Shown piece after piece: positions 56,861 to 64,000 of a DNA stretch of 64,000 bases (the first letter of the stretch is position 1; each line of letters opens with the position of its first letter). The stretch lies in the NCBI RefSeq assembly GCF_029893585.1, contig NZ_JARXYX010000005.1:186001-250000 (forward strand), read 5' to 3'. This DNA is from Streptomyces sp. LBL. Lineage in GTDB: Bacteria > Actinomycetota > Actinomycetes > Streptomycetales > Streptomycetaceae. The notes under the pieces were generated by a model. That model did no database searches. It had not been told where the DNA came from and was given only the letters and a program-made list of their open reading frames with translations. A program made the translations under genes and the position numbers.

Positions 56861-57220
56861 TCAGTCCCATTCCAGGCCGCCGCGCCGCCATACGTACGCG
56901 TACGCGACGAAGACGGTGAGCACGAAGAGCAGCATCTCGACGAGCCCGAAGACACCCAGGGCGTCGAAGGTGACGGCCCAGGGGTAGAGGAAGACGATCT
57001 CGATGTCGAAGACGATGAAGAGCATCGCCGTCAGGTAGTACTTGATGGGGAAGCGCCCGCCGCCGGCCGGCGTGGGGGTCGGCTCGATCCCGCATTCGTA
57101 GGCCTCGAGCTTGGCCCGGTTGTACCGCTTCGGACCGATCAGCGTGGCCATGACCACGGAGAAGATCGCAAAGCCTGCCCCGAGGGCTCCCAGTACGAGG
57201 ATGGGCGCATATGCGTTCAC
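56861..57220 (-). CDS. nuoA: NADH-quinone oxidoreductase subunit A
   Basis: A 119-residue three-helix subunit and first gene of the complete operon. Conserved loop [47 protein letters not shown] is present. GTG start at 57220 behind GGAGCGGGGAG. The 108 bp upstream lead to a Rex-type operator at 57328-57343. Confidence 0.97.
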   Translation of the reverse strand: MNAYAPILVLGALGAGFAIFSVVMATLIGPKRYNRAKLEAYECGIEPTPTPAGGGRFPIKYYLTAMLFIVFDIEIVFLYPWAVTFDALGVFGLVEMLLFVLTVFVAYAYVWRRGGLEWD

Positions 57221-57327
57221 CGCTCCCCGCTCCTCTCAGTCGGCACTGACTGCTGGCGATGGCATCGGACTCACATCCGTCTCACGCGCCCGACGAACCC
57301 CGCTCGTCCTGGCGAAGATCGAGAACA

Positions 57328-57343
57328 TGTGAAGCAGGTCACA
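57328..57343 (-). promoter_or_regulatory. candidate Rex operator (ROP) of the complete nuo operon
   Basis: The 16-mer TGTGACCTGCTTCACA (read toward nuoA) keeps both TGTGA and TCACA half-sites of the Streptomyces Rex consensus TGTGAACNNNTTCACA, with two inner mismatches. It lies 108 bp before the nuoA start. A TTGGGC just upstream and a TGTTCT just downstream, 17 bp apart, could be the -35 and -10, which would put the operator in the promoter spacer, suited to repression when NADH is low. Rex control of nuo in S. coelicolor has been proposed; this site is by eye. Confidence 0.65.
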
Positions 57344-57985
57344 AGCCCAACTGATGCGCATCTTATGCCCGCCGGTCTGTGATCTGCGACACGGGGTATT
57401 GGACAAGCTTTGTGATCTCCACCACCCGATGAAGGATCATGAAGTCGGATGAGCGGTGACCTTCACACAAGAAGCGTCCGAGTGGTCACGAGAGGTGACA
57501 TTTCCGCTCGTCAGCGCAGCTCGAGAAGGGCCTCTCCATATCAAGAGGCTTCCCTTGCATGCAAATTGGCGCTGGACGGGAGCGCTTGATAATGCGCGCA
57601 TTCACACAGCAGATGCAGGGGTTGTGTGGATGTGGATGTGTGCACACGTTCACAAGCGGGTCCTGCCCGTGACCCCCTCGACACCGGTCCGTGATCCACA
57701 CACGGAAGACGGCCGACCTCGCCACCGCCACATGACCTCCGTCACATCAATGAGGGGCGTCCGGGGAGCAAGCTTGGCCACCGACCGCAACAGATGGTAT
57801 GCGGAGGGCAATTAGGGCGTAACGATGAAAGTCCATGATCACAGGCCTGATGATCTGTGCCCGCAATGTCCGTTACGGCGTCAATAAAGGACGCCACACG
57901 CGGCGTTCGGGGGCCCCATTGAACAACTGTGGCGCACCACACGTTTCTTGAAGGTATGGAGGAGCCCCTGATACCGGTTGTTCTC
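57344..57985. other. long divergent intergenic region
   Basis: About 640 bp of lower GC content with no recognisable protein; short open frames on both strands lack coding character. It must hold the promoter of the NlpC/P60 gene. A second, weaker TGTGA-type half-site pair occurs at about 57378-57393. I looked for a c-di-AMP riboswitch like that at 30.6 kb and do not see its conserved blocks. Confidence 0.5.
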
Positions 57986-58825
57986 ATGTCCCACACCGCT
58001 CACATACGCAGCCACCGGAAACCCCGCCGCAGCGCGTCGACCATCGCGATGCGGGCCGGAGTTGCCGGTGGCGTCCTCAGCACCCTGGCAGTCGCCGGGG
58101 CGTCCGGCGCGGCGAACGCCGCCGAGCCGGTGACGCAGACCCTGGAACTGCCCACCCTGACGGCCGACCTGGGCAGCCAGATCGCGGAGTCCGCCGACGC
58201 CACCCAGCAGGCGGCGGCGAACTATCAGCTGCAGGCCGAGCGTGACGCGGCCGCCGCGAAGGCCGCGAAGCAGGCCAAGGCGGACCTCGCTGAGGCGAAG
58301 AAGAAGGCGGAGGCCAAGAAGAAGGCCGCGCAGGAAGCGGCCCGCCAGGAAGCTGCCGATCGCGCGACCCGCAGCAGCGAGCGGACCACGCTCTCCGCCG
58401 CCAGCAGCCCCAGCAGCAGCACCAGCACCAGCACCAGCACCACGACGACGACCGCCTCCGCGCCCGCCAGCGGCAGCGTCGCGACGGTCATCGGCTTCCT
58501 CAAGGCACAGGTGGGCGACGCCTACGTCATGGGCGCCACCGGCCCCAACGCCTGGGACTGCTCCAGCCTCGTCCAGGCCGCGTTCCGGCAGGTCGGGGTG
58601 GACCTGCCCCGCGTCTCCCAGGACCAGTCGATGTCCGGCACCGATGTCTCGCTGTCCAACATCCAGGTCGGCGACATCCTCTACTGGGGCGGCAAGGGCT
58701 CGGCGTACCACGTGGGCGTCTACATCGGTGACGGCCAGTATCTGGACGCGGCCAACCCGTCCAAGGGCGTCGTCATCCAGGAGCTGTCCGGGTACCCGGC
58801 GTCGGGCGCGGTGCGCGTGCTCTGA
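57986..58825 (+). CDS. secreted NlpC/P60 peptidoglycan hydrolase
   Basis: A ~279-residue exported endopeptidase for cell-wall stem peptides. Signal peptide about 12-47 (MRAGVAGGVLSTLAVAGASGAANA), then an Ala/Lys/Glu coiled coil (AKAAKQAKADLAEAKKKAEAKK), a Ser/Thr linker built from AGCACC repeats, and the C-terminal catalytic domain with nucleophile Cys in AWDCSSLVQAAF, His in AYHVGVYIGDG and a third residue in the following strand. ATG at 57986 gives a standard signal peptide but lacks a clear ribosome-binding site; GGAGGAG lies at 57958, so a slightly earlier start is possible. A strong terminator follows. Confidence 0.9.
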   Translation: MSHTAHIRSHRKPRRSASTIAMRAGVAGGVLSTLAVAGASGAANAAEPVTQTLELPTLTADLGSQIAESADATQQAAANYQLQAERDAAAAKAAKQAKADLAEAKKKAEAKKKAAQEAARQEAADRATRSSERTTLSAASSPSSSTSTSTSTTTTTASAPASGSVATVIGFLKAQVGDAYVMGATGPNAWDCSSLVQAAFRQVGVDLPRVSQDQSMSGTDVSLSNIQVGDILYWGGKGSAYHVGVYIGDGQYLDAANPSKGVVIQELSGYPASGAVRVL

Positions 58826-58852
58826 ACCGAGCCGCGCACACCGTACGAAGTG

Positions 58853-58882
58853 AGGGCCGCTGCCGCTCGGGGCAGCGGCCCT
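58853..58882 (+). terminator. hairpin terminator after the NlpC/P60 gene
   Basis: AGGGCCGCTGCC, six-base loop, GGCAGCGGCCCT: perfect 12-bp stem 28 bases after the stop. A 17-bp direct repeat (GTGCGTGCTACCCGAGG twice) follows it. Confidence 0.85.
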
Positions 58883-59084
58883 ACCCGTGCGTGCTACCCG
58901 AGGGCCGTGCGTGCTACCCGAGGACCGAAGGTGGGGGGCAGGCCGAGCCGGTACCCGCTGAGGCCAGAGACGCCGACGGCAGCGCCAAGGTCGGCGACGC
59001 GCCTGCGCGCTGCGGCAGGTGGCGGACCGGCGGGAAGAGGTCGTCGCCCGCCGGGCCGCCAAGACGGCCGCGCTCAGCGGCTGA

Positions 59085-60374
59085 TCACGCCTTCGGCGCC
59101 ACCTTGCTGAGCCCGTTGATGATGCGGTCCATCGCGTCGCCGCCCGTCGGGTCGGTGAGGTTGGCGAGCATTTTCAGGGTGAACTTCATCAGGACGGGGT
59201 GGGTCAGCCCGCGCTGGGCCGCGATCTTCATGACCTTCGGGTTGCCGATGAGCTTCACGAAGGCGCGGCCCAGGGTGTAGTAGCCGCCGTAGGTGTCCTT
59301 GAGGACCCGCGGGTAGCGCTGGAGGGCCAGTTCGCGGCCCGCGGGCGTGGACCGGGCATGGGCCTGGACGATGACGTCGGCGGCGATCTGGCCGGACTCC
59401 ATGGCGTAGGCGATGCCCTCGCCGTTGAAGGGGTTCACCAGGCCGCCGGCGTCGCCGACCAGCAGCAGACCGCGCGTGTAGTGCGGTTGGCGGTTGAAGG
59501 CCATGGGGAGAGCCGCGCCGCGGATCGGGCCCGTCATGTTGTCGGGGGTGTAGCCCCAGTCCTCCGGCATCGAGGCGCACCAGGCCTTCAGGACCTCGCG
59601 CCAGTCCAGCTCCTTGAAGGAGTCGGAGGTGTTCAGGACGCCCAGGCCGACGTTGGAGGTGCCGTCGCCCATGCCGAAGATCCAGCCGTAACCGGGGAGG
59701 AGACGGTCCTCGGCCCCGCGGCGGTCCCAGAGTTCCAGCCAGGACTCCAGGTAGTCGTCCTCGTGGCGCGGGCTGGTGAAGTACGTACGGACCGCGACGC
59801 CCATCGGGCGGTCCTCGCGGCGGTGCAGGCCCATCGCCAACGAGAGCCGGGTCGAGTTGCCGTCGGCCGCGACGACCAGCGGCGCGCGGAAGGTGACCTC
59901 GCGCTTCTCACCGCTATCGCCGAGCTTGGCGTGGACTCCGGTGATGTGGCCGGTGCGGTCGTCGACGATGGGCGCGCCCACGTTGCAGCGCTCGTACAGA
60001 CGGGCGCCCGCCTTCTGCGCCTGGCGGGCGAGCTGCTCGTCGAAGTCGTCGCGCTTGCGGACGAGGCCGTAGTCCGGGAAGGAGGCAAGTTCCGGCCAGT
60101 CGAGCTGCAACCGCACACCCCCGCCGATGATCCTGAGGCCCTTGTTGCGCAGCCAGCCGGCCTCCTCGGAGATGTCGATCCCCATGGCCACGATCTGCTT
60201 GGTGGCACGCGGGGTGAGGCCGTCGCCGCACACCTTCTCGCGAGGGAACTCGGTCTTCTCCAGCAGGAGCACATCGAGTCCGGCCTTGGCGAGGTGGTAC
60301 GCGGTGGTGGAGCCGGCTGGCCCCGCGCCGACGACGATCACGTCGGCGGTGTTTTCGGAGAGGGGCTCGGTCAC
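59085..60374 (-). CDS. geranylgeranyl-reductase-family flavoprotein (menaquinone reductase MenJ-like)
   Basis: A 429-residue FAD enzyme that reduces isoprenoid double bonds. FAD motif VIVVGAGPAGSTTAYHLAKAG, the family motif CGDGLTPRATKQI, and the second FAD motif LLVGDAGGLVNPFNGEGIAYAMESG. In mycobacteria the homologue MenJ partially saturates the menaquinone tail; Streptomyces menaquinones are also partly hydrogenated. Neighbours menG (2 kb away) and nuoA-N support a quinone role. ATG start, TGA at 59085. Its 5' spacer faces the divergent GNAT gene. Confidence 0.88.
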   Translation of the reverse strand: MTEPLSENTADVIVVGAGPAGSTTAYHLAKAGLDVLLLEKTEFPREKVCGDGLTPRATKQIVAMGIDISEEAGWLRNKGLRIIGGGVRLQLDWPELASFPDYGLVRKRDDFDEQLARQAQKAGARLYERCNVGAPIVDDRTGHITGVHAKLGDSGEKREVTFRAPLVVAADGNSTRLSLAMGLHRREDRPMGVAVRTYFTSPRHEDDYLESWLELWDRRGAEDRLLPGYGWIFGMGDGTSNVGLGVLNTSDSFKELDWREVLKAWCASMPEDWGYTPDNMTGPIRGAALPMAFNRQPHYTRGLLLVGDAGGLVNPFNGEGIAYAMESGQIAADVIVQAHARSTPAGRELALQRYPRVLKDTYGGYYTLGRAFVKLIGNPKVMKIAAQRGLTHPVLMKFTLKMLANLTDPTGGDAMDRIINGLSKVAPKA

Positions 60375-60471
60375 GGCGGGATCTCCCCAGGTTCGGAATA
60401 TGCGTGCCGACCGGCACTGGACATGGGCAGTCTATTCAGCAGAATTGATCACCCGGCTGAAGGGTTGCCCC

Positions 60472-61005
60472 GTGAACCGAGCTCTCCCCGTAGTACGGCT
60501 GCGTGTCCCGACCGACGAGGACGCCGTGGCATGGCATCGGGTCTTCGCCCACCCGGACGTCATGGAGTTCCACGGCGGCAGGATCGCGGAGCTCTCGGTC
60601 TACGAAGAGCTCACCGCGCGCCAGCGCCGGCACGACGCCGAGCGGGGTTTCTGCCTGTGGACCATGCTCGACGAGTCCGGGCAGGTCATCGGCTTCACCG
60701 GGGCCCAGCCGTGGGAGCGGGCGTGGGGCCCCAAGGGCGAGATCGAGATCGGCTGGCGGCTCGGGCGGGAGTACTGGGGCCGGGGTTACGCGACCGCCGC
60801 GGCGGAGCTGACGCTGGAACGGGTCAGAGCGGCGGACGTGCCGAGCGTGGTCGCCATGGTCGACGCGCGCAACACCCGGTCCGTCGCGGTCGCCAAGCGG
60901 CTGGGCATGCGTCTCGCCGAGGTGTTCCGGACCTCGGCGCCCCAGCGTGAGGGGCACTGTTACCGGCTCGACCTGAAGGACCGGACAGTCGCCGACAGTA
61001 ACTGA
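60472..61005 (+). CDS. GNAT-family N-acetyltransferase
   Basis: A 177-residue RimJ/RimL-like acetyltransferase. Core strands and the acetyl-CoA motif A are visible: FTGAQPWERAWGPKGEIEIGWRLGREYWGRGYATAAAEL (Q/RxxGxG/A loop), then NTRSVAVAKRLGMRLAEVF. GTG start with AAGGG eight bases upstream. Substrate, protein or small molecule, unknown. Confidence 0.88.
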   Translation: MNRALPVVRLRVPTDEDAVAWHRVFAHPDVMEFHGGRIAELSVYEELTARQRRHDAERGFCLWTMLDESGQVIGFTGAQPWERAWGPKGEIEIGWRLGREYWGRGYATAAAELTLERVRAADVPSVVAMVDARNTRSVAVAKRLGMRLAEVFRTSAPQREGHCYRLDLKDRTVADSN

Positions 61006-61075
61006 CTGTCACAGAAGGGTATGTGGCTCTTCCGGGGGCGCCGGGGCCGGGTTTACCCTGCCAGTACCGCTGGGG

Positions 61076-61438
61076 GTGACATCTGTGCGCATAACACCCA
61101 AGTCTCCCGAAGTGCGAGTGCCGAAGCTCATCGGGCTGATGGCCATGGACGCACGCGAGACAGCCGCGTCGGGCGGCGTACTGCTCGCCGCGCCCGACCG
61201 CCCCGACTTCCCTCACACTGTCGTCGACTATGTCGTACGGCAGTACCCACCACCCGGAGTCGAGGTGCCGCGCGGGGCCGTGGTCACCGTCTGGTTCGAC
61301 TTCGGCGACGGGGAGGGCGGCGGAGGCTCAGGCGTGCACGAGCCACGGCTCCCGCGTCCGGGCGGAGGTGGCATGCAGCGCGAGCTCGACGAGCCGGGAG
61401 GTCCCTACGCCGCCGCCGGGTTCGGGTCGCTCTACTGA
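61076..61438 (+). CDS. short PASTA-domain protein
   Basis: A 120-residue soluble protein. Residues 14-78 form one PASTA-like domain: VRVPKLIGLMAMDARETAASGGVLLAA ... VVRQYPPPGVEVPRGAVVTVWFD, the pattern seen in penicillin-binding proteins and Ser/Thr kinases. The rest is Gly-rich and ends LDEPGGPYAAAGFGSLY. No signal peptide or membrane helix, so it is cytoplasmic, which is unusual for PASTA. GTG at 61076 or 61085; the latter has better ribosome-binding-site spacing. Short proteins of this kind accompany menG in Streptomyces as I recall. Confidence 0.8.
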   Translation: MTSVRITPKSPEVRVPKLIGLMAMDARETAASGGVLLAAPDRPDFPHTVVDYVVRQYPPPGVEVPRGAVVTVWFDFGDGEGGGGSGVHEPRLPRPGGGGMQRELDEPGGPYAAAGFGSLY

Positions 61439-61480
61439 CCGGCGACCGCCGGCCGCCTGGTCACCGACTCCTTCGCCGAG

Positions 61481-61524
61481 CCGTTCGTCGACCCGTTCGT
61501 CGACCAGTTCGTCGACCAGTTCGT
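61481..61524. repeat. 12-bp tandem repeat at the 3' end of menG
   Basis: Four units of CGTTCGTCGACC or AGTTCGTCGACC, each holding a SalI site (GTCGAC), between the PASTA gene and the menG stop. Its last unit touches the menG stop codon at 61524. Confidence 0.8.
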
Positions 61525-62225
61525 CAGTGACCGCCGGGCTTGAAGCCCCGGTGGAGCGCCACGATCCCGCCGGTCAGGTCGCGCCAGGCCACCTTCGACC
61601 AGCCGGCCTGCTGCAGTCGCTGGGCGAGTGCGGGCTGGTCGGGCCAGGCGCGGATGGTCTCGGCGAGATAGACGTACGCGTCGGGGTTGGAGGACACCGC
61701 GCGCGCGACCGGCGGCAGGGCACGCATCAGGTACTCGGTGTAGACGGTCCTGAAGGGCGCCCAGGTCGGGTGCGAGAACTCGCAGATCACCACCCGGCCG
61801 CCGGGCTTGGTCACCCGGTACATCTCCCGCAGGGCGGCGTCGGTGTCCTGCACGTTGCGCAGCCCGAAGGAGATGGTGACGGCGTCGAAGGTGTCGTCCT
61901 TGAAGGGCAGCTTCGTCGCGTCGCCGGCGGTGAACGGCAGCCACGTGTGCTTGCGCTTGCCGACCTGGAGCATGCCGAGCGAGAAGTCACAGGGGACGAC
62001 GTACGCGCCGGTGCGGGCGAAGGGCAGCGAGGACGTGGCCGTCCCGGCGGCCAGGTCCAGGACCTTCTGCGCGGGGCGGGCGTCGACGGCTTTGGCGACC
62101 TCTCTGCGCCACACCCGGTCCTGGCCGAGCGAGAGCACGTCGTTCGTCAGGTCGTACCGTTCCGCCACGTCGTCGAACATCGAAGCGACTTCGTGCGGCT
62201 GCTTGTTCAGGGAAGCGCGGGTCAC
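61524..62225 (-). CDS. menG: demethylmenaquinone methyltransferase
   Basis: A 233-residue UbiE/MenG-type SAM-dependent methyltransferase, the final step of menaquinone synthesis. Signature elements: [33 protein letters not shown] motif [16 protein letters not shown], and the family block [24 protein letters not shown] followed by EFSHPTW. GTG at 62225 was chosen because the upstream frame is Arg/Gly-rich and not conserved. Single gene, minus strand. Confidence 0.95.
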   Translation of the reverse strand: MTRASLNKQPHEVASMFDDVAERYDLTNDVLSLGQDRVWRREVAKAVDARPAQKVLDLAAGTATSSLPFARTGAYVVPCDFSLGMLQVGKRKHTWLPFTAGDATKLPFKDDTFDAVTISFGLRNVQDTDAALREMYRVTKPGGRVVICEFSHPTWAPFRTVYTEYLMRALPPVARAVSSNPDAYVYLAETIRAWPDQPALAQRLQQAGWSKVAWRDLTGGIVALHRGFKPGGH

Positions 62226-62600
62226 GGGCCCATTCTTACAGCCCGGGTTCACGGGAGGAGCCGCGGCTTCTTCCTCACGGCCACGTCCTCCGCCCACCCG
62301 CGCAACGCGTCCTCCGCCCACCCGCACAACGGAACGAACACCACGACCAGGATCCAGCCGCGAAGTCGATCCGGAGGCGGGCCCTGACCCACTTCAGGAC
62401 CGGATCACCCGTCCGAAACACCACTTTCGGCAACTTCGGACCGCTTCTGACTGCTTATTGCTGCTTATGACTGCTTCTGACCGCGAAGCGCCCGTGTGAC
62501 GGCTGTCGACACCTGACACGGCTCCGTGTGAGACATTCCCACTCCGGACGCAGCAACTTTGCGGCCCGGGACGGAAATCACGAGAGCGGGAGCCAACTCG
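62226..62600. other. intergenic region upstream of the GH18-like gene
   Basis: Non-coding as far as I can see. It contains CCGCCCACCCGC direct repeats (62285-62330), a ~10-bp tandem repeat of ACTGCTTCTG/ACTGCTTATG type (62439-62484), and the dyad ACACGG-CT-CCGTGT (62516-62529). The 12-bp direct repeats typical of chitinase promoters in Streptomyces are not visible. Confidence 0.5.
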
Positions 62601-63638
62601 ATGCGGAGTTTCCTGAGGTCTGCGGCCGCGCTCACCTGTCTGTTCACCCTGGCCACCGCGGGGTGCTCCGCGTCCAGCGCACCGAAGCAACCGATGCGCC
62701 CCAAGCAACCGACGCAGTCGAGCGCCTCCCCCACCGGGGAGACCGGGGATAACGCGACGTCCGTCTCGTACGCCCCCTACGTCAGCGCCACCGAGGCGTC
62801 CGCTCTCGACTCCGTCGGTTCCCCCACGACGTACAACGCGGCCTTCGTCATCTCCGACGGCAACCGCTGCACGCCGAAGTGGAACGGCACCCACGCGATC
62901 GGCGACTCCACGGTGACGTCCCGTATGGCGCGGTTGAAGAAGGACGGGGCCACCGTACGGGTCTCCTTCGGCGGGGCCTCCGGGAAGGAGCTCGCGGCGA
63001 CCTGCGACAGCGCGTCCGCGCTGGCCGAGGCGTACGGCGCGGCCCTGGACGCGGCCGGGGCCACGCAGGCCGACTTCGACATCGAGGGCGCCGGACTGGC
63101 GGACTCCGACTCGGTGGGCCTGCGCTCCGAGGCGATAGCGCTCCTGCAGAGGGACCGCGGCGATCTCCGCGTCTCCTTCACCCTCCCGGTGATGCCCTCC
63201 GGTCTCGAAGCGGACAGCCTGGCGCTGCTGGAGTCCGCCAACGAGCACGACGTGCAGGTCTCCACCGTCAACCTCATGGCGATGGACTACGGGGAGTCGT
63301 ACGACGGTGACATGGGCGACTACGCGATCGCCTCGGCCAAGGCCGCGCACACCCAGCTGGAGAAGGTGTTCGGTCTGTCGGCCGCGGCCGCCTGGCGGGG
63401 CATGGCGCTGACCTCGATGATCGGCGTGAACGACGTCGAAGGCGAGACGTTCACGCTCTCCGACGCGGCCCAGGTACGGGCGTTCGCCCAGGAGAACGAG
63501 GTCGCCTGGGTGTCGATGTGGTCCACGTTCCGCGACCAGCAGTGCGAGAAGGGCCGTGCCGGGGACGACGACGCCGCCACCGACTGCAGTGGGGTGAAGC
63601 AGCGTTCGGGGGCGTTCGCGAAGGTGTTCGCCGGCTAG
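62601..63638 (+). CDS. exported GH18/chitinase-like lipoprotein
   Basis: A 345-residue exported protein. Signal peptide MRSFLRSAAALTCLFTLATAGC followed by a Ser/Pro/Gln-rich linker; LATAGC is an acceptable lipobox, so it may be a lipoprotein. The remainder is a GH18-like TIM barrel: YAPYVSATEAS, TYNAAFVISDGN, VRVSFGGASGKELAATC (SGG-like strand), DFDIEG carrying the DxDxE catalytic pattern, and MAMDYGESYDG, W-x-SMWSTFRDQQC at the end. Closest to the short bacterial chitinase-like proteins often fused to carbohydrate-binding domains; no such domain here. ATG at 62601. Confidence 0.82.
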   Translation: MRSFLRSAAALTCLFTLATAGCSASSAPKQPMRPKQPTQSSASPTGETGDNATSVSYAPYVSATEASALDSVGSPTTYNAAFVISDGNRCTPKWNGTHAIGDSTVTSRMARLKKDGATVRVSFGGASGKELAATCDSASALAEAYGAALDAAGATQADFDIEGAGLADSDSVGLRSEAIALLQRDRGDLRVSFTLPVMPSGLEADSLALLESANEHDVQVSTVNLMAMDYGESYDGDMGDYAIASAKAAHTQLEKVFGLSAAAAWRGMALTSMIGVNDVEGETFTLSDAAQVRAFAQENEVAWVSMWSTFRDQQCEKGRAGDDDAATDCSGVKQRSGAFAKVFAG

Positions 63639-64000
63639 CTAGACCGCGATCGCGCCGACTTGGTCGCGGAGGGCGACGTCGAGGTCGGTGGTGGTCAGGC
63701 CGAAGGTGCGAGCCGTCTCGGTCGCGTCCAGTCGGAACGGCGCGTACCACTGGTAGTCCATCTCAGCGATCTCCCGGGCAATCGGAACGAATACGCCGGC
63801 CGCACGCATGACGAATCGCGGCAGCTGGATCAGTTTGATCGGCGGCTTGCCCGCGGCCGCTGCGTAACGCTGTGCGAGCTCACGGATGGTGATGGCCGGT
63901 GGGGACGGTACGTGCCAGGCGCGGCCCCAAGCCCGTTCGTCCTGGGCGAGCGTGACCAGGGCCGTGGCCATGTCACGGTTGCAGGTGAAGGTGTGCGGCA
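63639..64000 (-). CDS. NAD-dependent epimerase/dehydratase (3' part only)
   Basis: An open frame from the right edge to the TAG at 63639, giving the last ~120 residues of an extended SDR. The C-terminal part reads WHVPSPPAITIRELAQRYAAAAGKPPIKLIQLPRFVMRAAGVFVPIAREIAEMDYQWYAPFRLDATETARTFGL-like, the typical pattern of epimerase-like proteins; the Rossmann motif is outside the window. An internal ATG at 63971 is probably not the start, since upstream codons (PHTFTCNRD) fit the family. Its stop abuts that of the GH18-like gene. Confidence 0.8.
   Translation of the reverse strand, partial: PHTFTCNRDMATALVTLAQDERAWGRAWHVPSPPAITIRELAQRYAAAAGKPPIKLIQLPRFVMRAAGVFVPIAREIAEMDYQWYAPFRLDATETARTFGLTTTDLDVALRDQVGAIAV

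Noticed and set aside
57456..57815. 119-codon plus-strand frame in the nuoA-NlpC gap
   Set aside because: No ribosome-binding site, mixed composition unlike local genes, overlaps the region needed for promoters.
57344..57985. c-di-AMP riboswitch ahead of the NlpC/P60 gene
   Set aside because: The conserved GACAGC...CCTCGCAGGCG block found at 30.7 kb is absent here.
59010..59083. Frame ending VADRREEVVARRAAKTAALSG-like and a TGA just before the reductase stop
   Set aside because: Looks like the C-terminus of a lost protein, but a stop lies about 35 codons upstream and no family is evident.

Overview
The window is a high-GC actinomycete chromosome segment, almost certainly Streptomyces. Signs of this are the codon bias, frequent GTG starts, ATGA/GTGA-coupled operons, menaquinone genes, a secreted SGAP-type aminopeptidase, a LysM lytic transglycosylase behind a c-di-AMP riboswitch, and a full nuo operon plus a second, incomplete nuo set. 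No tRNA, rRNA, IS element, phage or CRISPR array was recognised. Most of it reads as core chromosome with patches of small-gene turnover and decay.

Layout. (1) 1-4.1 kb, minus strand: second complex I set read as nuoA-B-C-H-I-J, running off the left edge, with no nuoD/E/F/G between nuoC and nuoH; nuoB and nuoC carry long low-complexity tails. (2) 4.3-8.2 kb, plus: two paralogous NarL-type sensor kinases and one LuxR-type response regulator. (3) 8.6-11.6 kb, plus: korA-korB, 2-oxoglutarate:ferredoxin oxidoreductase, closed by a perfect 36-bp palindrome. (4) 11.7-21.9 kb: variable region with small conserved hypotheticals, an NmrA-like quinone oxidoreductase behind a 29-bp inverted-repeat operator, a RarD-type permease, an M28 aminopeptidase, a divergent TPR-protein/P-loop-like pair, a DUF1963 protein with a TTA codon, and three gene remnants (VOC, LysR, inositol-monophosphatase-like). 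(5) 21.9-26.6 kb, minus: ABC exporter pair, membrane-anchored LolA-like protein, polyprenyl diphosphate synthase. (6) 26.8-31.6 kb, plus: POT peptide transporter, CocE/NonD hydrolase, c-di-AMP riboswitch and LysM/SLT cell-wall hydrolase. (7) 31.6-35.2 kb, minus: HAD phosphatase, FAD oxidoreductase, ATP-grasp ligase. (8) 35.5-38.8 kb, plus: fumarylacetoacetase, GntR regulator, M56 peptidase, HEAT protein. (9) 38.8-57.2 kb, minus: recQ, then the complete 14-gene nuoA-N operon, with a Rex-type operator upstream of nuoA. (10) 58-64 kb: NlpC/P60 hydrolase, geranylgeranyl-reductase-family (MenJ-like) protein, GNAT, PASTA protein, menG, a GH18-like lipoprotein and a partial epimerase.

How they fit. 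The unifying theme is respiratory electron entry. The complete nuo operon makes proton-pumping NADH dehydrogenase; the polyprenyl synthase, MenG and the MenJ-like reductase supply or tailor menaquinone; KorAB makes reduced ferredoxin. The incomplete nuo set lacks the NADH-input module and NuoD but keeps the [4Fe-4S] subunits NuoB and NuoI, and it lies 4.5 kb from korAB. That makes a ferredoxin-fed or hybrid complex I the most interesting testable idea here; it is inference. A second theme is envelope remodelling (LysM/SLT, NlpC/P60, M28, GH18-like, M56, ABC/LolA).

Short tandem repeats are unusually common in intergenic DNA and at 3' gene ends (about 7.1, 13.0, 15.4, 17.0, 21.8, 25.4, 33.8, 35.3, 61.5 kb), and several have been read into protein tails.
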